Part shown: positions 1-8,040 of the stretch, piece after piece | Layout: the number at the start of each line of letters is the position of its first letter | Numbering within the stretch: the first letter of the stretch is position 1 | Source of the DNA: Lachnospiraceae bacterium | Lineage (GTDB): Bacteria; Bacillota; Clostridia; Lachnospirales; Lachnospiraceae | Direction of reading: 5' to 3' | DNA length: 35,288 nucleotides | NCBI GenBank assembly: GCA_030531435.1 | Contig: JAUNNN010000024.1 | Coordinates: forward strand, 1 to 35,288 | Translations under genes and position numbers: made by a program | Notes under the pieces: model-generated | The model's database searches: none | What the model saw: only the letters and a program-made list of their open reading frames with translations | Told to the model about the DNA's origin: nothing

Positions 1-33
1 CGGTTTGGAAGAGATTCCAAGCCGCCTTTTTTT
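1..33 (+). terminator. Rho-independent terminator of a gene left of the window
   Basis: A 10-bp stem (1-10 with 15-24, one G-U pair) closes a GAGA tetraloop and is followed by a run of seven T at 27-33. On the plus strand this is a textbook intrinsic terminator. The gene it ends lies outside the window. It also sits just past the stop of the minus-strand gene at 43-540, so the hairpin may serve that gene too, but the T-tract needed for that would be outside the window. Confidence 0.85.
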
Positions 34-42
34 CACACTCTC

Positions 43-540
43 TTAGAACTCCTGAACTCTGTTTAAATATTTATCCCAACTAATTGTGGCTTTTGAAAAA
101 GATATATTCAATTGATATGTATCCGATACATTGCTGCCGTAGTCTGAGTCATCGGCAAATTCAAGTCCGAAGGCATATTCGAAATCCGCATCTACAGGGT
201 GTTTTTTTATCCCAAAAAGGTAAGCACCAGAAGATTTTTTGATAAGCTCCTTTATTTCTGAATCATTTAAATCAGTATCAGGTTCTTCTGATAATAATTT
301 GTCATCTGCATCATAGTACTTAAACCCTTCTTTAAATCCAGATAATATTTTTGCATCTTTTAAAACAATCTTTGTGATATCAGCATAGCTGTTTGTATAG
401 TTTGTATTTTGTGAGTTTTCTGCTAAAACAATAAGCGCTTCTACTTCAATAATAATGTCCTTTTCACTAAAGCTTATTTCATTTATCTGACAATCTTTAA
501 AAGAAAAGTTTTCAAGTTCATTTTCACATTTAAAAGCCAT
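43..540 (-). CDS. Hypothetical cytosolic protein, 165 aa
   Basis: I do not recognise a characterised family. The protein is acidic, has no signal peptide or membrane segment, and looks like an alternating beta-strand protein with an Asp/Glu-rich middle (residues about 70-95). The ATG at 540 has a strong AAGGAG ribosome binding site about 8 bases upstream on the minus strand, and a perfect TATAAT lies about 30 bases upstream. It is transcribed alone, divergently from the panE-like gene. The size and acidic beta-rich look would suit a small stand-alone adaptor or immunity-type protein, but nothing next to it supports a toxin partner, so function is left open. Confidence 0.8.
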   Translation of the reverse strand: MAFKCENELENFSFKDCQINEISFSEKDIIIEVEALIVLAENSQNTNYTNSYADITKIVLKDAKILSGFKEGFKYYDADDKLLSEEPDTDLNDSEIKELIKKSSGAYLFGIKKHPVDADFEYAFGLEFADDSDYGSNVSDTYQLNISFSKATISWDKYLNRVQEF

Positions 541-569
541 TTTTTATTCTCCTTAAATGAGTTTCTTCT

Positions 570-598
570 ATTATATATACTATTCCATTTTAATTCCA
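570..598 (-). promoter_or_regulatory. Promoter for the 43-540 gene
   Basis: On the minus strand a perfect TATAAT (570-575) lies 17 bases downstream of a weak -35 (TGGAAT, 593-598). It sits about 30 bases before the ATG of the orphan gene. The -35 matches the consensus poorly, so the call rests on the -10 and the spacing. Confidence 0.5.
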
Positions 599-616
599 TT
601 TTTTTATTCAAAATCA

Positions 617-645
617 TTGAAAAGTATTATGGATTCAGAGATAAT
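617..645 (+). promoter_or_regulatory. Sigma-A type promoter of the panE-like gene
   Basis: TTGAAA (617-622), a 17-base spacer and GATAAT (640-645) give five of six matches in each box. Transcription would start near 652. This places an upstream in-frame TTG (645) outside the transcript and supports the ATG at 675 as the start of the next gene. It probably drives the plus-strand run that follows. Confidence 0.7.
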
Positions 646-674
646 TGTTAAAGGTAAAATGGGAGGAAGAAAAT

Positions 675-1604
675 ATGAGTAAAAGTATCGCAATTAAGAA
701 AACTGCGATTATTGGAATGGGTGCACTTGGCCTTTTATATGGAAATCAGATTCAAGAGGGCCTTTCAAGTGATGCAGTAAGTTTTATCGTTGATAAAGAC
801 AGATTTGAAAAATATAAAGAGAAGAAATTTACAATCTGTGGAGAAGAAAAGCACTTTAATATTGAATTATCAGATGAAGCAAAGCCAGCAGATCTTGTTA
901 TTGTTGCCGTAAAGTATAATGCACTTGAGTCAGCTCTTGATACAATGAAAAATGTTATAGATGACCATACAATCATAATTTCTGTAATGAATGGAATAAC
1001 AAGTGAAGAGATTATTGGTAAAAGATATGGCAAGAAAAATATAGTATATTCTGTAGCTCAGGGCATGGATGCCATGAGATTTGGTGATGCTCTTAATTAT
1101 ACTAAAATGGGTGAGCTTCGACTTGGTGTTAAAAATGGTGATGATGAAACATCACTTATGAAAGTAAAAGAGTTATTTGATACAGTAAATATGCCATATA
1201 CTATTGATGAAGATATCATATTCAGAATGTGGAGTAAATTTATGCTTAATGTCGGTATAAACCAGACATGTATGATGTATGAAACAACATATTCTGGAGC
1301 AATTACACCTGGAACAGAGGTTTATGATACATTTGTTGGAGCTATGGATGAAGTAATTAAGATTGCTAACGCAGAGAATGTTATGTTAACTGAAAAAGAC
1401 AAGGAAATATACATAAACATTCTTAAGACACTTGATCCAAATGGAGTACCTTCAATGAGACAGGATTCAATGTCTGGAAGAAAGACAGAAGTTGATATGT
1501 TTGCTGGTACAGTGATTGAAATTGCAAAAAAACATGGAATACCTGTTCCTGTAAATGAAAGAATATATGCAACAGTTAAAAAGATGGAGGAAACTCTTGC
1601 ATAG
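675..1604 (+). CDS. panE: 2-dehydropantoate 2-reductase family protein
   Basis: The protein is about 309 aa, the usual size for ketopantoate reductases (ApbA/PanE), which use NADPH to reduce 2-dehydropantoate to pantoate in pantothenate/CoA synthesis. The N-terminal Rossmann motif GMGALG is at residues 14-19. The C-terminal half carries the expected lysine region (SKFMLNVGINQ) and the conserved GRKTEVD segment that places the catalytic Glu. ATG 675 was chosen over an upstream TTG at 645 because GGGAGGA lies 8 bases before it and the likely promoter overlaps 645. No other pantothenate gene is nearby. Several paralogues of this family reduce other 2-keto acids, so the exact substrate is inferred. 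Confidence 0.88.
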   Translation: MSKSIAIKKTAIIGMGALGLLYGNQIQEGLSSDAVSFIVDKDRFEKYKEKKFTICGEEKHFNIELSDEAKPADLVIVAVKYNALESALDTMKNVIDDHTIIISVMNGITSEEIIGKRYGKKNIVYSVAQGMDAMRFGDALNYTKMGELRLGVKNGDDETSLMKVKELFDTVNMPYTIDEDIIFRMWSKFMLNVGINQTCMMYETTYSGAITPGTEVYDTFVGAMDEVIKIANAENVMLTEKDKEIYINILKTLDPNGVPSMRQDSMSGRKTEVDMFAGTVIEIAKKHGIPVPVNERIYATVKKMEETLA

Positions 1605-1618
1605 AGTAAATATAATTA

Positions 1619-3175
1619 ATGAGTATTTTAAACGTTGAAAATTTAACCCACGGATTTGGAGATAGAGCAATATTTGAAGATGTATCCTTTAGACTATTAA
1701 AAGGGGAGCATATTGGTCTTGTGGGCGCAAATGGCGAAGGAAAATCTACATTTATGTCCATTATTACAAATAAGCTTATGCCAGATGCTGGAAAAATAGA
1801 GTGGGCGAAGAACGTACGAGTAGGTTATCTCGATCAGCATACTGTTCTTGAAAAAGGAATGACAATTGAAGATGTATTGAAATCAGCATTTGAATTTCTT
1901 CTTGAGCAGGAAGCAAGAATGAATGAAATCTGTGACAAATTGTCTGATCCAGAAATAACAGAAGAGGAAATGACAAACCTTATGGAAGAAATGGGCATAA
2001 TTCAGGATATGCTAGATGCCCATGATTTTTATATGATTGACGCTAAGGTAGATGAGATCGCAAGAGCATTTGAATTAAATGATCTTGGCCTTGATAGAGA
2101 TGTATCAGAATTGTCAGGTGGACAGAGAACAAAGGTATTACTTGCAAAACTTTTACTAGAGAAGCCAGATATTCTTCTTCTTGATGAGCCTACAAACTAT
2201 CTTGATGTTAATCATATCGAATGGTTAAAAAGATATCTTCAGGAGTATGAGAACGCATTTATACTTATTTCTCATGATATACCATTTCTTAATTCTGTAA
2301 TTAATATTATTTATCATATGGACAACCTTAAGCTTGAAAGGTATGTCGGAAATTATGATGAATATATGGAAGTATATGAGATGAAGAAATCTCAGCTAGA
2401 GGCGGCATATAATAAACAACAGCAGGAAATAGCTGAGCTAAAGGACTTTGTTGCCAGAAATAAAGCGCGAGTAGCAACTAGAAATATGGCTATGTCAAGA
2501 CAGAAGAAGCTTGATAAAATGGATGTTATTGAGCTTGCAAAAGAAAAGCCAAAGCCTCAGTTCTCATTTAAAACAGCTAAAACATCAGGTAAGTTGATAT
2601 TTAAGACTAATGACCTTGTTATAGGCTATGATGATCCACTTTCAAAGCCCATAAATATGTATGTTGAAAGAGGCGACAGGGTTGTTTTATATGGTGCTAA
2701 CGGAATCGGAAAAACTACATTATTTAAGAGTATTTTAGGTGAAGTAAAGCCATTATCCGGTAATGTTGAGAAAGGAGATATCCAGTATATTGGATACTTC
2801 GAACAGGAGGTTAAGCCTTCAAACAATAGTTGTATTGATGAAATATGGAATGAATTTCCCTCATATACACAGTATGAATGCAGAGCTGCACTTGCAAAAT
2901 GCGGACTTACAACAAAAAATATTGAAAGCCAGGTTCGCGTACTATCAGGTGGAGAACAGAGCAAACTAAGATTATGTAAACTAATGAATCGAGAAAGTAA
3001 TATTCTTTTCCTCGATGAGCCAACAAACCATCTTGATGTAGATGCAAAAGATGAGTTAAAAAGAGCATTGCTTGAATATAAGGGAACAATTATTTTAATA
3101 TGCCATGAGCCAGAATTTTATGAAGGCTTGTGTGATAAGGTGATTGACTGCAGTGAGTGGTCTTTAAGAAAATAA
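1619..3175 (+). CDS. ABC-F family ATPase (ribosome-associated type)
   Basis: This 518-aa protein has two fused ABC ATPase domains and no membrane domain, the hallmark of ABC-F proteins, which bind the ribosomal E site and modulate stalled or antibiotic-bound ribosomes. Walker A motifs are GANGEGKST (36-44) and GANGIGKTT (359-367). Signatures are LSGGQ (165-169) and LSGGE (442-446). Walker B/DEPT boxes are at 184-196 and 462-473. The charged helical linker around 255-305 (ARNKARVATRNMAMSRQKK) is where ABC-F proteins contact P-site tRNA. The second H-switch reads CHEPEF rather than SHDR. It lies 14 bases after the reductase gene with no clear Shine-Dalgarno, so translation may be coupled. Housekeeping or antibiotic-protection roles cannot be separated from sequence alone. 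Confidence 0.93.
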   Translation: MSILNVENLTHGFGDRAIFEDVSFRLLKGEHIGLVGANGEGKSTFMSIITNKLMPDAGKIEWAKNVRVGYLDQHTVLEKGMTIEDVLKSAFEFLLEQEARMNEICDKLSDPEITEEEMTNLMEEMGIIQDMLDAHDFYMIDAKVDEIARAFELNDLGLDRDVSELSGGQRTKVLLAKLLLEKPDILLLDEPTNYLDVNHIEWLKRYLQEYENAFILISHDIPFLNSVINIIYHMDNLKLERYVGNYDEYMEVYEMKKSQLEAAYNKQQQEIAELKDFVARNKARVATRNMAMSRQKKLDKMDVIELAKEKPKPQFSFKTAKTSGKLIFKTNDLVIGYDDPLSKPINMYVERGDRVVLYGANGIGKTTLFKSILGEVKPLSGNVEKGDIQYIGYFEQEVKPSNNSCIDEIWNEFPSYTQYECRAALAKCGLTTKNIESQVRVLSGGEQSKLRLCKLMNRESNILFLDEPTNHLDVDAKDELKRALLEYKGTIILICHEPEFYEGLCDKVIDCSEWSLRK

Positions 3176-3201
3176 AAAAGTATTAAGGAGTCTGTTTTAA
3201 T

Positions 3202-4263
3202 ATGAAAAATGGCCCATTAAAGAAATGGTTAAGTAGCCTGTTAAGTAATAAGATAATATCAATTTCCACGTTATTGATTCTATTTGTTCTATCAATGGCA
3301 GTAATAAAAAGATTCGATAAAATTAGTGGATTAAATTACAGAGATGTATCCTCATGGGCATATCGTGAAGTCGATGAAAATAAGCCTGTTGACGTTTTCT
3401 TTGTATGTCCTACAATTGCTTCTGGTAATAACGGCGAAAAAAATATGAACTATAATAACAGGGATTTAAGAAGAAAATTCGTAGGCGCCATTAACATGGA
3501 GAAGGGAATGTATGATGATGTTGCCAATTTTTATGCACCATACTATAGACAGGCAACGCTTGCAGTATATTCACTTCCAGCACCTGAACAGGAAAAATAT
3601 TTTGAGCTTGCCTATGATGATATAAGAGATGCTTTTAAAACATATATGAGTACAATGAATCATGGCAAACCTGTTATCCTTGCTGGATTTTCACAGGGAT
3701 CAGATATGGTTATAAGACTTATGAAAGAGTTTTATGGCGATAAGAGATATTCAGATAATCTTATAGCCGCTTATTGTATAGGTTGGAGACTTACTGAAGA
3801 AGAAGTAAATGATTACCCATGGCTTCATCCTGCAGAAAAATGGGATGATACAGGTAGTATTATTTTATTTGAAGCAGAAGAAAAGGGTGTAAAAAATACG
3901 CTTGTAATTCCTGAGGGAGTTAAGACATACAGTATCAATCCGCTTAATTGGAAAACAGATGATACAATTGCCTTTAATTCTAAAAATCTAGGTGCCTGCT
4001 TTACAAATTATGATGGTGATGTGGTTAAGGAAATACCAGAATTAACAGGCGCGTATATTGATCCAGATAGAGGAAGTCTTGTTGTGCTTGACATTAACTC
4101 AGATGAGTATGCCGACTCTACGGTAGGTGCTGGATCATATCATGTATATGACTATCAGTTTTTCTATAGAAATATAGAGAAAAATGTACGTGACAGATCG
4201 AATGCATTCTTTGAAAAACAAAGATTAAATGTGAGACTAATTGAAGAGAAAAATGACAAATAA
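3202..4263 (+). CDS. DUF3089-type alpha/beta hydrolase, membrane anchored
   Basis: The 353-aa protein has one N-terminal membrane segment (about residues 18-36) and an extracytoplasmic domain that resembles DUF3089, a lipase/esterase-like alpha/beta hydrolase family. Visible are the FVCPT strand (66-70), the YAPYYRQ segment and the nucleophile elbow GFSQG (162-166) with Ser164 as likely nucleophile. The substrate is unknown. An AAGGAG site precedes ATG 3202. It is followed after 10 bases by the cation antiporter gene, so the two are probably co-transcribed. Confidence 0.82.
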   Translation: MKNGPLKKWLSSLLSNKIISISTLLILFVLSMAVIKRFDKISGLNYRDVSSWAYREVDENKPVDVFFVCPTIASGNNGEKNMNYNNRDLRRKFVGAINMEKGMYDDVANFYAPYYRQATLAVYSLPAPEQEKYFELAYDDIRDAFKTYMSTMNHGKPVILAGFSQGSDMVIRLMKEFYGDKRYSDNLIAAYCIGWRLTEEEVNDYPWLHPAEKWDDTGSIILFEAEEKGVKNTLVIPEGVKTYSINPLNWKTDDTIAFNSKNLGACFTNYDGDVVKEIPELTGAYIDPDRGSLVVLDINSDEYADSTVGAGSYHVYDYQFFYRNIEKNVRDRSNAFFEKQRLNVRLIEEKNDK

Positions 4264-4273
4264 GAGGTGAAAA

Positions 4274-5209
4274 ATGGTTAAAGCAGTTTTGTTATTTATT
4301 GTAGGCTTAATACTTATATGTGCAGGTGGAGACAGATTGGTTGATGCTGCAGTTGCAATCGCTAAAAAGTTAAAAATTCCACAGATGGTTGTAGGCGCCA
4401 CAATAGTCAGTCTTGGAACGACACTTCCAGAAATACTTGTGTCAACTACAGCAGCATTTAACGGTTCAGCAGCTATTGCCGCAGGAAATGCTTTTGGTTC
4501 AATTATTTGTAATACTGCATTAGTTGCGGGGCTTACTCAGCTTATTAAACCAACAGCGAAAGTAGAAGCAGCTCCACTTAAATGGAGAAGCATATTCTTT
4601 TTAGCTGTGCTTCTAGGAATGAACGTATTTGGATTTATTACAGGTGCAATTAATCGTCCTGCAGGTGTGGTTCTTCTCTTATTATTCTGCTTGTATGCAT
4701 ATCTTAATATCAAAAAATCAAGTTCAGAAGGTGGAGATGAGGAAGAAAGTGAAGAACAGGATAAACCTCTTGTGCTTCAGCTACTTATATTAGCAGTGTG
4801 TGCTGCACTTTTATATGTTGGAGCAAACCTTTTAGTTAATAATGGAATCTATATTGCTTCTGCACTTGGTGTTCCAGAAAGAGTTATTGCAGTAACATTT
4901 ATTGCTCTTGGTACATCTTTACCAGAGCTTGTTACATCAGTTGTGTCATTGATTAAAGGCTATGGAAATGTTGGATTTGGTAATATCATTGGTGCCAATA
5001 CACTTAATATGCTTTTAGTTATTGGTATACCTGCAGCTGTAGCTGGAATTCCACTTGAGACATCTACAACAACAGTTGATATGCCACTTTCACTTTTGGT
5101 TATGGCTATACTTATTCTACCAACAATAATTAGAAAGAAAGTATCTAGAATACAGGGTGTTTTGTTACTTGCGATATATGTTACATATTGTGTAGCATCT
5201 TTTATGTAA
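4274..5209 (+). CDS. Calcium/sodium antiporter (CaCA family, YrbG-like)
   Basis: This 311-aa polytopic protein has the two inverted alpha-repeats of Na+/Ca2+ exchangers. The first is GATIVSLGTTLPEI (41-54) with GNAFGSIICNTAL (71-83); the second is TFIALGTSLPEL (208-219) with GNIIGANTLN (236-245). The glutamates in the two LPE motifs are the expected ion-binding residues. A short acidic cytoplasmic loop (about 147-163) joins the halves, as in prokaryotic members. It would exchange cations across the cytoplasmic membrane. GAGGTGA precedes ATG 4274. The gene lies in a tight same-strand run. Confidence 0.92.
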   Translation: MVKAVLLFIVGLILICAGGDRLVDAAVAIAKKLKIPQMVVGATIVSLGTTLPEILVSTTAAFNGSAAIAAGNAFGSIICNTALVAGLTQLIKPTAKVEAAPLKWRSIFFLAVLLGMNVFGFITGAINRPAGVVLLLLFCLYAYLNIKKSSSEGGDEEESEEQDKPLVLQLLILAVCAALLYVGANLLVNNGIYIASALGVPERVIAVTFIALGTSLPELVTSVVSLIKGYGNVGFGNIIGANTLNMLLVIGIPAAVAGIPLETSTTTVDMPLSLLVMAILILPTIIRKKVSRIQGVLLLAIYVTYCVASFM

Positions 5210-5212
5210 ACC

Positions 5213-5644
5213 ATGAAAAATAAGCTTAAAACAGTATTATTTGTTATATGGATTCTGTTTATATGGTCTAGGTCTATGCGTACCGCAGCACAGTCTAGTG
5301 TTGAGAGTGTAACAACAACATCCATTGTTAATTATCTTATGATGATTTTTGGAGCAACACTCACGGAGCATATTGTCAGAAAGGCTGCACATTTCGTGGA
5401 ATTTGCGTTGCTTGGATTATTAGGAATAAATGCGATAAATAGGTTTAGCGTAACAGCAGCAATTTGCCTAACGGTTGGTTCCATTGATGAGATTATTCAG
5501 AGATTTTTCCCTGGAAGATCGTGTCAGCTTTCAGACGTAGTTCTTGATTTTGTTGGGGCGCTAGCCGGAATAATAACGTATTATTTCCTACGGTTCATTA
5601 TGACAAAGGCAAAGAGAAAATTTAGTTCAAGAAATAGAGGATAG
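5213..5644 (+). CDS. VanZ-like family membrane protein
   Basis: The 143-aa protein has about four membrane segments and the VanZ-like pattern: RKAAHFVEFALLG (56-68), DEIIQRFFPGR (92-102) and a following D-V-x-x-D helix (108-112). VanZ-like proteins are small membrane proteins; VanZ itself gives low-level teicoplanin resistance, but most family members have no known reaction. It starts three bases after the antiporter stop and lacks a good ribosome binding site, so it is likely translated by coupling. Nothing nearby indicates a van cluster, so resistance should not be assumed. Confidence 0.85.
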   Translation: MKNKLKTVLFVIWILFIWSRSMRTAAQSSVESVTTTSIVNYLMMIFGATLTEHIVRKAAHFVEFALLGLLGINAINRFSVTAAICLTVGSIDEIIQRFFPGRSCQLSDVVLDFVGALAGIITYYFLRFIMTKAKRKFSSRNRG

Positions 5645-5645
5645 C

Positions 5646-6290
5646 ATGATAAAAAAGAAATTAATTACACTATTTATATCAGTATTTGTACTGTTTTCAT
5701 TTTGTGGTTGTCTCAGTGAATTTTTAGAAGATGAGCCAGAAAGATATCCCGTTGAACAAGAGGATGAAGCTGAAGATGACGATACAGGTTTACCTGATTG
5801 GGATAAAGATTATGTTGATATGTTCATGGATCTTGGACCGATTACAGATTTTTCATTAAAGACAATAGAAGGCACTGAAATTTCAGCAGATATATTTAAA
5901 AATTCGGAAGTAACAATGCTTAACATATGGGGTACGTTTTGTGGCCCATGCATACAGGAAATGCCAGGTCTTGGTGAGATTGCAGCTGAAAGAGATGAAA
6001 GTGAGTTTCAGGTAATTGGTGTAATCTGCGATGTAGAGAGTGAAAGCAGTCCTACATTTAATGATGCTATAGATATAATAAATGATACAAAGGCATTCTA
6101 TACACATGTCATTCCATCAGGGGATTTTATGTACAAATATATGAGTGTTGTTGATGCAGTACCTACAGATATATTTGTAGATAGCGATGGCAATATTCTA
6201 TATGTATACAGAGGCGGTCTTTCAAAAAGCGATTTTGATGATATAATTGACGCCGTTCTTTTAATGAAGAGTAACAGAAGTAATGAATAA
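5646..6290 (+). CDS. TlpA-like thioredoxin-fold lipoprotein
   Basis: A 214-aa exported thiol-disulfide protein. The N-terminus is a lipoprotein signal (hydrophobic residues 6-19, candidate lipidated Cys20 or Cys22), then an acidic linker (28-60) and a TlpA/ResA-type redoxin domain with the active site WGTFCGPC (Cys99, Cys102) and a cis-Pro loop (VPT). It would act outside the membrane, reducing or exchanging disulfides. It overlaps the next small gene by 8 bases and stands just before a membrane polyferredoxin, which suggests that electrons for its CGPC site come from cytosolic iron-sulfur carriers. It starts one base after the VanZ-like stop with AGAGGA upstream. Confidence 0.9.
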   Translation: MIKKKLITLFISVFVLFSFCGCLSEFLEDEPERYPVEQEDEAEDDDTGLPDWDKDYVDMFMDLGPITDFSLKTIEGTEISADIFKNSEVTMLNIWGTFCGPCIQEMPGLGEIAAERDESEFQVIGVICDVESESSPTFNDAIDIINDTKAFYTHVIPSGDFMYKYMSVVDAVPTDIFVDSDGNILYVYRGGLSKSDFDDIIDAVLLMKSNRSNE

Positions 6291-6429
6291 TAAAAAGCTT
6301 ATTTTAACAAGATTTATAATGCTTACAGTAGCTGTTTCATGTATATTATCAGGAATATACAGGGGTGAAGTTTATACTGTATTAAATAAAGCGATTCATA
6401 TTTGTATGGAGTGTATTGGAATTGGATAA
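6283..6429 (+). CDS. Small CXXC membrane peptide, CD1871A-like (48 aa)
   Basis: A 48-residue protein that is easily missed because of its length. It has a hydrophobic segment (about residues 6-27), an IYRGEV turn, and a C-terminal CMEC pair (Cys42, Cys45) in the ending CMECIGIG. This layout matches what I know as the CD1871A family of CXXC-motif proteins, which accompany TlpA-like and 4Fe-4S membrane proteins in clostridia. Its ATG overlaps the stop of the TlpA-like gene (ATGAATAA) and its 3' end overlaps the start of the polyferredoxin gene by 14 bases, so the three are translationally linked. The CMEC pair may relay electrons or hold a metal; the role is inferred. Confidence 0.82.
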   Translation: MNNKKLILTRFIMLTVAVSCILSGIYRGEVYTVLNKAIHICMECIGIG

Positions 6430-7276
6430 ACTATATTCAAAGACAAGACTCATATTCCAGGTGGCTTTTTTTGCTTTAACTAATGGATACATAAAAGGAT
6501 TTACTTCTGGAAAGATATATACAGGCAATTCAAAAAAACTATGTGTTCCAGGGCTTAATTGCTATTCATGCCCAGGCGCTTTGTACTCATGTCCAGTAGG
6601 ATCACTTCAGGCCGTTATGAGCCAAAAATCGTATACGGTGTCTCTTTATATTATAGGAATGCTTACAGCATTTGGGACAGTTTTTGGAAGATTTATATGT
6701 GGGTTTATGTGCCCATTCGGACTTGTCCAGGACTTACTTTATAAAATCCCAATAATGGATAAAAAGAAATGCATAAAGGGGCATAAGATATTAAAGAATG
6801 TACGATATATAATTCTCATATTATTTGTTATTCTTTTACCTACATTCTTTGTAAATGCTGCCGGAGGTGGCAATCCATGGTTTTGTGAATATATATGTCC
6901 ATCGGGAACTTTATTTGGTGCAATTCCTTTACTTATAGTAAATAAAAGTCTTAGAGCACTCTTAAGATGGCGATTTTTCTTAAAAATATCCATATTATGC
7001 CTGATAGTCATTATTTCCATAAAATATTATCGTCCATTTTGTAAGTATCTATGTCCTCTTGGGTTAATATATGGATGGTTCAACAAGTTTTCCTTTGTAC
7101 GTATATCATATGACAAAGATAAATGTAATAATTGTGGGGCGTGTAATAATGCCTGCAAAATGGGAATAGATGTAAAGAATAATCCGAACAGTTGTGATTG
7201 TATTAGATGCTTTGACTGTGTACACTCCTGTAAAGAAGGAGCTCTTCAAAGCAGTATAGGTATTACAAAAAGGTGA
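6416..7276 (+). CDS. Membrane polyferredoxin, NapH/CcoG-like 4Fe-4S protein
   Basis: This 286-aa membrane protein is rich in cysteine. It has an N-terminal Cys group (43, 49, 52, 59), repeated C-x3-CP motifs next to membrane helices (CGFMCPFG 95-102, CEYICPSG 157-164, CKYLCPLG 209-216), and a C-terminal two-cluster ferredoxin domain: CNNCGACNNAC at 237-247 and CIRCFDCVHSC at 262-272. NapH, RnfB-related and CcoG-type proteins pass electrons across or along the membrane in this way. The start is a TTG at 6416 (or the TTG at 6422), inside the preceding small gene, with GGAG at 6408-6411. Context suggests it feeds reducing power to the CXXC peptide and the TlpA-like lipoprotein. Confidence 0.9.
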   Translation: MELDKLYSKTRLIFQVAFFALTNGYIKGFTSGKIYTGNSKKLCVPGLNCYSCPGALYSCPVGSLQAVMSQKSYTVSLYIIGMLTAFGTVFGRFICGFMCPFGLVQDLLYKIPIMDKKKCIKGHKILKNVRYIILILFVILLPTFFVNAAGGGNPWFCEYICPSGTLFGAIPLLIVNKSLRALLRWRFFLKISILCLIVIISIKYYRPFCKYLCPLGLIYGWFNKFSFVRISYDKDKCNNCGACNNACKMGIDVKNNPNSCDCIRCFDCVHSCKEGALQSSIGITKR

Positions 7277-7279
7277 AGT

Positions 7280-7981
7280 ATGCATATTGCGGTTTTAGAT
7301 GACAATGTAGCTGATAGAAATCAGATGAATCGACTTTTGACAAGAGCTTCTGATGCAAATCGTGGTACAGAGATTGAAGAGTACTACATTGATTTGTTTG
7401 GAAGTATTGAGTCTCTTATGCCAAAAACCGCTATGTACGATGCCATATTCATTGATATGGTCACAGAAGATATTAAAGGACACGAGATTGCTGAGAGAAT
7501 CTTCAAACAGGGAGTCAGTGCAAAGATCGTTCTATGTATAAGCAAGATTAATTACAAGGATGTAGTCAGTGATGAACTAAAAGATGAATTTTTGTATATA
7601 AATAAGCCAATTAAGGTTCCAGAACTAAATGAAATCCTATACATCTGTGATGCAAAAAGAATGAAGAAGGAACCAAAAATTGAACTTAGGACAAAAGGTG
7701 AAACGGTTTACATAAAGTATTCTGATTTCTACTATGCAAAAGCCTTGGAAATGGGCAAGACAATAGTGACTCTTACAAATGGAGATAATTTAGTTGTATT
7801 AAAAGATATAAGTGCTTTTCGTGGGGATATGTCGCCATATGATTTCATTAAAAGCATAAACTTAGATACAATAGTTAGTATGAAGCATGTAAAAAAGTTT
7901 AGTACACTTAAAGTTATTATGGACGATGGAACTGAGTTTAGAAATAATAGCCTGTTAGTTAAACTGTTAAAAAAGAATTAA
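7280..7981 (+). CDS. LytTR-family response regulator
   Basis: A 233-aa two-domain regulator. The receiver domain (1-125) has the acidic pair Asp7-Asp8, the likely phospho-acceptor Asp59 in FIDM and Lys109 in NKP. The C-terminal LytTR DNA-binding domain (about 135-233) has the typical ending in which a FRNNSL segment precedes a short basic tail. LytTR regulators bind DNA and often control virulence, bacteriocin or surface genes. It starts 3 bases after the polyferredoxin stop, with AGGTGA as ribosome site. No histidine kinase is adjacent on this strand, so its sensor must be elsewhere. Co-transcription with a redox cassette is unusual and hints at redox-linked control. Confidence 0.88.
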   Translation: MHIAVLDDNVADRNQMNRLLTRASDANRGTEIEEYYIDLFGSIESLMPKTAMYDAIFIDMVTEDIKGHEIAERIFKQGVSAKIVLCISKINYKDVVSDELKDEFLYINKPIKVPELNEILYICDAKRMKKEPKIELRTKGETVYIKYSDFYYAKALEMGKTIVTLTNGDNLVVLKDISAFRGDMSPYDFIKSINLDTIVSMKHVKKFSTLKVIMDDGTEFRNNSLLVKLLKKN

Positions 7982-8006
7982 TATAAGTGGAATAATTAGG
8001 TTTACA

Positions 8007-8040
8007 TAAAAACACATACGCAAAAGCATATGTGTTTTTT
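8007..8040. terminator. Bidirectional terminator between convergent genes
   Basis: An 11-bp stem (8011-8021 with 8026-8036, one mismatch on the plus strand that becomes G-U on the minus strand) has an AAAA loop, an A-run before it and a T-run after it. It would end both the LytTR regulator transcript and the MATE operon; the T-run overlaps the MATE stop codon. Confidence 0.88.

Noticed and set aside
645-674. In-frame TTG giving a 10-residue longer ketopantoate reductase
   Set aside because: It overlaps the -10 box at 640-645 and so lies upstream of the expected transcript start; ATG 675 has a strong ribosome site and matches the family N-terminus.
5213-5644. Glycopeptide-resistance interpretation of the VanZ-like gene
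   Set aside because: No vanA/B/H/X genes are nearby, and VanZ-like proteins are common without resistance.
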